DNA of 64,000 nucleotides from contig NZ_JAPZVP010000017.1 of NCBI RefSeq assembly GCF_027622875.1, positions 1 to 64,000 on the forward strand. The letters run 5' to 3'. Shown here in pieces: positions 58,399 through 64,000 of the stretch. The stretch's first letter is position 1. Every line of letters starts with the position of its first letter. The translations under genes and the position numbers were made by a program. The DNA is from Glycomyces luteolus (GTDB taxonomy: Bacteria > Actinomycetota > Actinomycetes > Mycobacteriales > Micromonosporaceae). The notes beneath the pieces are model-generated. The model was not told the DNA's origin. It did no database searches and saw only the letters and a program-made list of their open reading frames with translations.

Positions 58399-60051
58399 TC
58401 AGGTCGTGATGCGGAAGGTCGCGTCGGCGCGTCCGGTGGCCGTGCTGACCGACTCGAGCTTCAGCAGGTAGTCGTAGTGCCTGATGTAGCGGTCGGGGTG
58501 GCTGTGCGACCGGAACGAGCGCCACGAGCCGTCGGCGAGGCCCGCCACCGAGTGGAAGGTCGCGTCGGCGGCGAACGTCGAGGAGCCGTTGTTCGGGTCC
58601 AGCCGGAAGTCGTAGTTGTAGTGGCGCAGGTAGTAACCGGGCTTGTTCGCCGCCTCGAACGAGACCCCGGCCGCATCGGCCAGGCCGGGCACCAGCCGGA
58701 ACTGCGCGTCCGCCGCAGGGCTGATCGTGTTGTCCAAGCGGACGTCGTATTGGATGTGGCGCACGTACCGGTCCTGGTAGTTGTAGGACTGGAGCCGGTT
58801 GAGCGTGGTCGGCTTCCGTTCCTGCACGTAGGCGAGCGTGCCGAGACCGAGCGAGTCGAAGCCGCCGGAGGCGGTGCCGTAGTCGCCTCCTCCGCCCTCG
58901 GGCCGGACCTTGGAGAGCATCTCCAACACGTTCGGCATCGCGCGGCCGAGCCGCCCGTAGTAGTGGGAGTACACCAGCTCCCACACCGGTCGGATCTGGC
59001 CGCGCCCGCCCTCGGAGATCACGGTCTGCTCGTTGTAGGTGCAGTTGTGGCCGTTGTACCAGACGAACTTGGTGAAGGGCACGCTGTGCCCGTTGTTGTA
59101 GCGGGCCACGTACTCGGCGGCCTTGGCGAAGGCGCTGTCGCGGGCGGAGTAGAGGTCGATGCCCTGGCTCCAGGCCATCTCCATGAACTCGGCCATCAAT
59201 CCGATGCCCATCATCGTGTGGGCCTGGTCGCGGCCCGACTCCTGCCACTGGGCGAGGTCGCCGTGGATGAAGGGGATCACGTGCTCGATCGAGCCCTGGC
59301 CCTTGCCGTTCCAGAAGTACTCGATCGCCTGGTCGACCTTGGCCTTGTCGTCGTTGAAGATGCCGATCGAGAGGATCGATGCCATGTTGCACAGGTCCCA
59401 GTTGGCCCAGTAGTGGCCGTCGCAGGTGCCGTGGCGGCGGACGAGGAAGTCGTTGTTCAGCGTGTAGAACACGTTGGCGAGCATCGTCCGGAAGCGGGCC
59501 CGGTCGAAGCCGGGTGCGTCGCGGACCAGCTCGGCGGCGTTGGCCGCCTGGTAGCCGTAGATCCCGGCGGCGAGGGAGGTCTCGGTCCAGCCGCCGATCT
59601 CCTTGAGGGTCCCCGACCAGGCGTTGAGGATTCGCACGGCGCAGTCGCGGTGAGCGGTGTCGCCGCTGATCCTCCAGCGCAGCCCGTTCTGGTAGGCCGC
59701 GTGCATGTCGTTCATGAGCAGCCAGTAGTTCTCGGGGTCGGTGCCGTTGTTGCCGCGGATGATTCGCTCGACCGGCCGCGGGTTCCAGGTGGAGAAGGAG
59801 TGCGAGTTGTTGATCAGCCGGTTCCAACCCGAGATCCACGGCTCCCGGTTGCCCTGGACGGCGCTCCGCATCCGGTCGATGTCGTCGTTCTGGATCAGCA
59901 TCCCCGGGTGGGAATAGGCCTGGGCCTGGGCGATCCCGAGGGCGCCGGCTCCGGCGGCGGCGATGCCTCCGGCGACGATCGCTCCTCTGAGGAGGTTCCG
60001 CCGCCCGATGCTCGGGCTGCGGCGGGTTCCGCTCTGCTGTTGTTCGGACAT
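58399..60051 (-). CDS. Tat-exported alginate-lyase-family protein with AbfB (CBM42) domain
   Basis: 550 aa. Tat signal (RRNLLRGAIVAGG, AQA cleavage near 45); (alpha/alpha) toroid lyase domain (about 50-400) with YWLLMNDMHAAYQNGLRW, GHYWANWDLCNMASILSIGIF, CTYNEQTVISEGGRGQIRP; C-terminal AbfB beta-trefoil (about 410-548) with three YVRHIQYDVRLD / YYLRHYNYDFRLD / YIRHYDYLLKLE repeats that bind arabinofuranose side chains in other enzymes. Probably attacks an arabinose-decorated plant polysaccharide outside the cell. The exact uronic-acid substrate is unknown. Confidence 0.8.
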   Translation of the reverse strand: MSEQQQSGTRRSPSIGRRNLLRGAIVAGGIAAAGAGALGIAQAQAYSHPGMLIQNDDIDRMRSAVQGNREPWISGWNRLINNSHSFSTWNPRPVERIIRGNNGTDPENYWLLMNDMHAAYQNGLRWRISGDTAHRDCAVRILNAWSGTLKEIGGWTETSLAAGIYGYQAANAAELVRDAPGFDRARFRTMLANVFYTLNNDFLVRRHGTCDGHYWANWDLCNMASILSIGIFNDDKAKVDQAIEYFWNGKGQGSIEHVIPFIHGDLAQWQESGRDQAHTMMGIGLMAEFMEMAWSQGIDLYSARDSAFAKAAEYVARYNNGHSVPFTKFVWYNGHNCTYNEQTVISEGGRGQIRPVWELVYSHYYGRLGRAMPNVLEMLSKVRPEGGGGDYGTASGGFDSLGLGTLAYVQERKPTTLNRLQSYNYQDRYVRHIQYDVRLDNTISPAADAQFRLVPGLADAAGVSFEAANKPGYYLRHYNYDFRLDPNNGSSTFAADATFHSVAGLADGSWRSFRSHSHPDRYIRHYDYLLKLESVSTATGRADATFRITT

Positions 60052-60418
60052 GGTGCTCCCTTGCGCCATGCGGTGAGCGACGCCGGGGAAACGCCACCGC
60101 GGTCAACGACGGTCGACGCGGGGGCGCGTCTCCTGTCGTAGAGAACGGTATCTCATAATGCTTACATATTTCAATATCTGACTCGAGATTCATCGGACTG
60201 CTGCGCGAAAGCGCTACAGCTACCGGGCACTCTTGCGGCACAGCAACCGAATACACCAGATGAACCCGCGATCAGCATTACAGATAACGGTTTCTGTCTT
60301 GCTCGGCACGCACCTCACCACGATCGTCGCCATCCCCGAACCCGATCGGACAGGAACCTGAGCGACACCCCCGAGAACTCCCTCGGTATCGCGGGCACGC
60401 GGCGCACAATCACTGCGC
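60052..60418. other. 367-nt divergent intergenic region
   Basis: Lies between the lyase-like gene and the carbonic anhydrase gene. It contains the minus-strand promoter candidate at 60145-60174 and an imperfect LacI-type core at 60209-60216. Beyond these I see only unremarkable AT-richer sequence; no gene. Confidence 0.5.
60145..60174 (-). promoter_or_regulatory. candidate promoter of the CBM42 lyase-like gene
   Basis: On the minus strand TTGAAA (60169-60174), 18-nt spacer, TACCGT (60145-60150), about 90 nt before the start at 60051. Confidence 0.4.
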
Positions 60419-61105
60419 ATGAAGCACCAGAAGTACCCGACGCGACGCGGACTGCTCCGCGGCGCGGGGGCAGTCGGCATCGGGACGCTCCTCACCGGCG
60501 CCTCCTCGCGTCATGACGAGTCCGGCGCCGCGGCCGGCAGCGCCTGGACTTTTCTCATGGAGGGCAACCGGCGCTGGTCGGGCGACCGCCCGCTCCACCC
60601 GCACGACGACGCCGCGCTGCGCCACTCCCTGGTCTGGAGCCAGCATCCGCGCGCGATCGTCTTCACCTGCATCGACTCCCGCGTACCGCCCGAGTACCTG
60701 TTCGATGCCGGCAACGGCGACCTCATGGACGTCCGCACCGCGGCCCACACCCTCGACCCGATGGTCGCCGAATCAGTCGCGTACGGACCCGTCGAGCTGC
60801 GCACCCCGCTGGTCGTGGTGCTCGGCCACCAGCACTGCGGCGCGGTCACCTTGGCCTGGAACACCCTTGACTGCGGCGGCGACGCCGCGGGCTTCGACCG
60901 GCTCGTCGAACATCTCGCCCCCGCGTACGAGGCCAGCCTGGACGCCGTCGGCGACCCGGTGGACGCGATGATCCGCGCCCACACCCGCCTCACCGTCGGC
61001 AATCTCCGCGCCCTGCCGGCACTGGCGGCTCTCGCCGAGGCCCGCGAGCTGGCGATCGTCGGCGCCTACTACTCCCTCGAGACCGGCGTCGTCGAGCGAA
61101 TCTGA
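60419..61105 (+). CDS. Tat-exported beta-carbonic anhydrase
   Basis: 228 aa. N-terminal Tat signal (TRRGLLRGAGAVGIGTLL), then a beta-CA domain: FLMEGNRRWSGDRP, zinc ligands Cys in FTCIDSRVPPE and His/Cys in GHQHCGAV, with the Asp-Arg dyad in CIDSR. Beta-CAs are normally cytoplasmic; Tat export suits a folded zinc enzyme and would put CO2/bicarbonate interconversion at the cell surface. No obvious SD at ATG 60419. Confidence 0.88.
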   Translation: MKHQKYPTRRGLLRGAGAVGIGTLLTGASSRHDESGAAAGSAWTFLMEGNRRWSGDRPLHPHDDAALRHSLVWSQHPRAIVFTCIDSRVPPEYLFDAGNGDLMDVRTAAHTLDPMVAESVAYGPVELRTPLVVVLGHQHCGAVTLAWNTLDCGGDAAGFDRLVEHLAPAYEASLDAVGDPVDAMIRAHTRLTVGNLRALPALAALAEARELAIVGAYYSLETGVVERI

Positions 61106-61202
61106 ACGCCGCCAACACGAATCGCCTGATCGATCACCGAGCGCCCCAGCCTCCGGCCGGAACGCAGTCCCTCCTCAACCGGGGCGGTGCAGCGCTGAGC
61201 CG

Positions 61203-61231
61203 TTGACTGGATATCGACAAGTATCTATAGT
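61203..61231 (+). promoter_or_regulatory. strong sigma70-type promoter
   Basis: TTGACT (61203-61208), 17-nt spacer, TATAGT (61226-61231), the closest match to consensus in the window. It points to the mini-ORF at 61314; GTATC is repeated around the -10 (61221-61225, 61237-61241). Confidence 0.7.
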
Positions 61232-61313
61232 CTCAGGTATCTTGTTTTCGACGCCTCCCTCGAATGTTTCGAATCCTTCGCTTCGCCGTCATCGCCTCCC
61301 ATGAGGAGTGAGC

Positions 61314-61406
61314 ATGGCGCTCTCCACCGATCGCAGGAACTTCCTGACCCTGACCGCGGCCACCGCCGTCGCGGCCGGGACCGGCTACCGGCTGGTCCCT
61401 CAGTAG
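61314..61406 (+). pseudogene. orphan Tat-signal mini-ORF (probable gene remnant)
   Basis: 30 codons encode a Tat-type leader (DRRNFLTLTAATAVAAG) followed only by TGYRLVPQ and a TAG stop. It has a perfect SD (GAGGAG, 61303-61308), a strong promoter and a following hairpin terminator, so the 5' and 3' control signals of a secreted-protein gene survive while the mature coding part is missing. Either an internal deletion has removed the enzyme or it is a short leader peptide gene. Confidence 0.6.
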
Positions 61407-61460
61407 AGCGCCCGCGTCCCGAACGCCCGCAGCGCGACCGGCGACTCCTGTCCACACGCC

Positions 61461-61503
61461 GCCGCCGCGAGAAGCCCCATGCCGGAGGGCTTCTCGCGGC
61501 GGC
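61461..61503 (+). terminator. 17-bp perfect hairpin
   Basis: Arms at 61461-61477 and 61487-61503 (GCCGCCGCGAGAAGCCC and its complement) with a 9-nt loop, between the mini-ORF and the DUF1680 gene; weakly AT-rich tail. Confidence 0.75.
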
Positions 61504-61557
61504 TTAAATCGATTATCGTCTATGTGATCGTGCTCATTACGATTCAAGGAGTTTCGA

Positions 61558-63870
61558 ATGCACTCGTCCCCGATGAGCCGCCGCAGGCTCTTCCAGACCG
61601 CCGGCGTCACCGCGATCGCCGCTGCCGCAACCGGACTCGTCGCGAACCCGGTCCACGCGACGATCGCCCCAGCCCGTGAGGACATCGGCGCGCTCGCCGA
61701 GCCCTTCCCCCTCGGTCAAGTCCGGCTCAACGCGGGCCGCTGGCTCGACAACCAGAACCGCACCCTCTCGTTCCTGCGGTTCGTCGACGTCAACCGGCTC
61801 CTCTACAACTTCCGCGCCAACCACCGCCTCTCGACCGGCGGCGCCGCGGCCCTCGGCGGCTGGGAGGCCCCGAACTTCCCGTTCCGCACCCACTCGCAGG
61901 GCCACTTCCTGACCGCCTGGGCCCAAGCCTGGGTCGCCCTGGGCGACACGACCTGCCGCGACAAGGCGAACACCATGGTCGCCGAACTCGCCAAATGCCA
62001 GGCCAACAACGGCGCCGCCGGGTTCGCCGCCGGATACCTCTGCGGCTTCCCCGAATCCGACTTCACCGCCCTGGAGAACGGCACGCTCACCAACGGGAAC
62101 GTCCCGTACTACGTCATCCACAAGACCCTCGCCGGGCTCCTGGACGTCTGGCGCTACATGGAGAGCACCCAGGCCCGCGACGTGCTCCTCGCCCTCGCCG
62201 GCTGGGTCGACACCCGCACCGCCCGCCTCTCCTCCTCCCAGATGCAGACCGTGCTCGGCCGCGAGTTCGGCGGGATGAACGCTGTCCTCACCGACCTCTA
62301 CCAGCAGACCGGCGATGCGCGCTGGCTCACCGCCGCCAAGCGGTTCGACCACGCCGCCGTCTTCGACCCGCTCGCCGCGGGCCAGGACCGGCTCAACGGC
62401 TTGCACGCGAACACCCAGGTGCCCAAGGCGATCGGCGCCGCCCGCGAGTACAAGGCCACCGGCACCACCCGCTACCGGGACATCGCCGACAACTTCTGGA
62501 CCATCGTCACCGACGCGCACACCTACGCCATCGGCGGGAACAGCGAGGCCGAGCACTTCCGACCGCCGAACGCCGTCGCCGGATACCTCGACACCGACAC
62601 GTGCGAGGGCTGCAACACCTACAACATGCTCAAGCTGACCCGCGAGCTATGGCTCCTCGACCCCGACGACGCGTCCTATTTCGACTACTACGAGCGGGCG
62701 ATGCTGGGCCACATGATCGGCTGGCAGAACCCGGCCGACGCCCACGGGCACATCACCTACTTCACCCCGCTCAAACCGGGCGGCCGCCGGGGCGTGGGCC
62801 CGGCCTGGGGCGGCGGCACCTGGTCCACCGACTACGACTCGTTCTGGTGCTGCCAGGGCACCGGCATCGAGACGTTCACGAAGCTCATGGACTCCGTCTA
62901 CTTCCACGACGACGCCGGACTCTATGTCAACCTCTACACGCCCTCGACCCTCACCTGGTCCCAGCGCGGCGTCACCGTCACCCAGGCCACGACCTACCCG
63001 GTCGGCGACAGCTCGACCCTCACCGTGACCGGCACGAGTGGACAGTGGACGATGCGGCTGCGCATCCCCGCCTGGACCCAGAACGCCACGGTCAGCGTCA
63101 ACGGCACCGTCCAGAACATCGACACCAGCCCCGGGCAGTACGCCGAGCTCAACCGCAGCTGGGCCTCGGGCGACACAGTCACGGTCAAGCTCCCGATGCG
63201 CGTCGTCATCGAAGCGGCCAACGACAACCCGAACGTCGCCGCCGCAATCTACGGGCCGGTCGTGCTCTCGGGGAACTACGGCAGCACCGCCCTCAGCGCC
63301 CTGCCCGCGCTCACCGTGGGCTCGATCCAGCGGACCAGCACCTCGTCGCTGGCCTTCACCGCGACCGCCAACGGCGCCAACGTGAACCTGGGTCCGTTCT
63401 ACGACGCCCACGGACACAACTACACCGTCTACTGGAACACCGGTGGCGGGACTGCGGGCCAGGTCGTCAAGCTCCAGAACGTGGGCACCGGGATGGTCCT
63501 CGGCGTCCAGAACATGTCCAAAGCCGACGGCGGACTGGCCGTCCAGTGGCACGACACGAGCACCGCCGACCACTACTGGGAGATCGTGGCCTCCGGCTCG
63601 ATCGTGAAGCTGCGCAACCGCAACAGCGGCAAGGTCCTCGGCGTCGAGAACATGTCCACGGCCGACAACGCCCGGGTCCTCCAGTGGGGCGACAACGGCA
63701 CCGCCGACCACAACTGGACGCTCGTCAACCTCGGCGACGGGACCTACAAGATCAGGAACGCCAACAGCGGCAAGCTGCTCGGCATCCTCAACGGCTCGAC
63801 CTCGGCTGGCGCCCAGGCCGTGCAGACCCCGGACGACGGCACCGCCGACAACCGGTGGAGGCTCGTGTGA
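61558..63870 (+). CDS. Tat-secreted DUF1680/GH127-like glycosidase with ricin-type lectin domain
   Basis: 770 aa. Tat signal (SRRRLFQTAGVTAIAAAATG, VHA cleavage near 39). DUF1680 domain (about 45-600): GWEAPNFPFRTHSQGHFLTAWAQ, REFGGMNAVLTDLY, LHANTQVPK, the Glu/Cys motif DTCEGCNTYNML and WCCQGTGIETF, i.e. the same zinc-cysteine site as GH127. C-terminal beta-trefoil (about 638-770) with three VLGVQNMS / VLGVENMS / LLGILNGS repeats and QW motifs (CBM13-like). Extracellular counterpart of the cytoplasmic GH127 at 6168-8579. AAGGAG SD; a LacI-type core AATCGATT lies 44 nt upstream. Confidence 0.85.
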   Translation: MHSSPMSRRRLFQTAGVTAIAAAATGLVANPVHATIAPAREDIGALAEPFPLGQVRLNAGRWLDNQNRTLSFLRFVDVNRLLYNFRANHRLSTGGAAALGGWEAPNFPFRTHSQGHFLTAWAQAWVALGDTTCRDKANTMVAELAKCQANNGAAGFAAGYLCGFPESDFTALENGTLTNGNVPYYVIHKTLAGLLDVWRYMESTQARDVLLALAGWVDTRTARLSSSQMQTVLGREFGGMNAVLTDLYQQTGDARWLTAAKRFDHAAVFDPLAAGQDRLNGLHANTQVPKAIGAAREYKATGTTRYRDIADNFWTIVTDAHTYAIGGNSEAEHFRPPNAVAGYLDTDTCEGCNTYNMLKLTRELWLLDPDDASYFDYYERAMLGHMIGWQNPADAHGHITYFTPLKPGGRRGVGPAWGGGTWSTDYDSFWCCQGTGIETFTKLMDSVYFHDDAGLYVNLYTPSTLTWSQRGVTVTQATTYPVGDSSTLTVTGTSGQWTMRLRIPAWTQNATVSVNGTVQNIDTSPGQYAELNRSWASGDTVTVKLPMRVVIEAANDNPNVAAAIYGPVVLSGNYGSTALSALPALTVGSIQRTSTSSLAFTATANGANVNLGPFYDAHGHNYTVYWNTGGGTAGQVVKLQNVGTGMVLGVQNMSKADGGLAVQWHDTSTADHYWEIVASGSIVKLRNRNSGKVLGVENMSTADNARVLQWGDNGTADHNWTLVNLGDGTYKIRNANSGKLLGILNGSTSAGAQAVQTPDDGTADNRWRLV

Positions 63871-63874
63871 CCGG

Positions 63875-64000
63875 AACGCCGAGCAGGTCCTCGAGGTCGC
63901 CGACCGGGTCGAGGTGATGCGCCTGGGTCGTCGCACCGCCCGCTTCAACGCGGCCGATGCGACGACCGACGATCTCATGGCGGCCATGACCGGGTCGCTC
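63875..64000 (+). pseudogene. 3' fragment of a sugar ABC transporter ATPase gene
   Basis: In this frame 42 codons read NAEQVLEVADRVEVMRLG, GRRTARFNAADATTDDL, MAAMTGSL, which matches the C-terminal end of RbsA/XylG/ChvE-associated sugar-importer ATPases (H-N-x-x-Q-V-F-E-V-A-D-R-I-x-V-x-R-x-G-R...T). The Walker, signature and H-loop regions are absent: the fragment starts directly after the DUF1680 gene stop at 63870. Coding sequence may run past the window edge by a few codons. Confidence 0.65.

Noticed and set aside
1-64000. tRNA, rRNA, prophage or integrative element
   Set aside because: No cloverleaf-like segments, rRNA motifs, integrases, recombinases or phage structural genes were noticed on either strand.

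Overview
High-GC (about 70%) DNA with strong GC third-position bias, many ATGA/GTGA start-stop overlaps, GTG starts, likely leaderless promoters, Tat signal peptides, MocR/FCD-GntR/ECF41 regulators and many secreted carbohydrate-active enzymes. This points to a chromosomal segment of a soil or plant-associated filamentous actinomycete; a Glycomycetaceae-like genome would fit, but the species is a guess. No rRNA, tRNA, CRISPR, integrase or transposase gene was seen.

Layout. 0.3-3.6 kb: a TasA/camelysin-like surface protein with a SipW-type signal peptidase that carries a CBM2-like tail, a DUF7144 membrane protein, and a secreted CE3-type acetylxylan esterase with CBM2 under a CebR-box-like operator. 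3.7-5.5 kb: an ECF41 (SigJ) sigma factor with its typical NmrA-like partner gene. 5.5-19.1 kb: a nine-gene, translationally coupled operon (peptide ABC transporter, S33 prolyl-aminopeptidase-like enzyme, M24 Xaa-Pro peptidase, GH127 beta-L-arabinofuranosidase, GntR regulator) divergent from a GH36 alpha-galactosidase. I read it as a candidate uptake and degradation system for plant hydroxyproline-rich glycopeptides of the extensin type. 19.2-23.8 kb: GT2, ThuA, Gfo/Idh, SGNH-ricin lectin. 23.8-25.3 kb: a gene-poor stretch with degenerate tandem repeats. 25.3-31.3 kb: FAD oxidoreductase, a MITE-like element, EamA exporter, MocR, TetR and hydrolase. 31.4-39.4 kb: an NAD/ADP-ribose-flavoured stretch (frameshifted ADP-ribosylglycohydrolase, sirtuin, NrtR, SPFH protein, NAD-kinase-like protein) mixed with MarR/SnoaL and a sulfotransferase. 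39.5-44.3 kb: frameshifted GNAT, S41 peptidase, ArsR, a LuxR-type two-component system and DUF2306.

The most striking region is 44.6-56.5 kb: one 14-gene operon opening with bacterial-microcompartment shell genes (BMC-P, a divergent BMC-like protein, a BMC-H with a PduA-like pore) and continuing with a TrpB2-like enzyme fused to an EutQ-N-like module, UbiD and UbiX, a DgcN-like DUF1611 protein and an enolase-superfamily epimerase, the aldolase/DHQ-synthase-II pair that makes 3-amino-4-hydroxybenzoate in grixazone-type pathways, a GNAT, an ornithine-cyclodeaminase-family enzyme, a LysE exporter and a PrnB (pyrrolnitrin)-like haem protein. It looks like a biosynthetic pathway attached to a minimal microcompartment, which I do not know to have been described.

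56.5-64 kb: CrtA-like protein, LacI regulator, Tat-exported polysaccharide-lyase-like enzyme with CBM42, Tat-exported beta-carbonic anhydrase, an orphan Tat-signal mini-ORF, a secreted DUF1680/GH127-like enzyme with a ricin-type lectin domain, and the orphan 3' end of a sugar ABC transporter ATPase gene.
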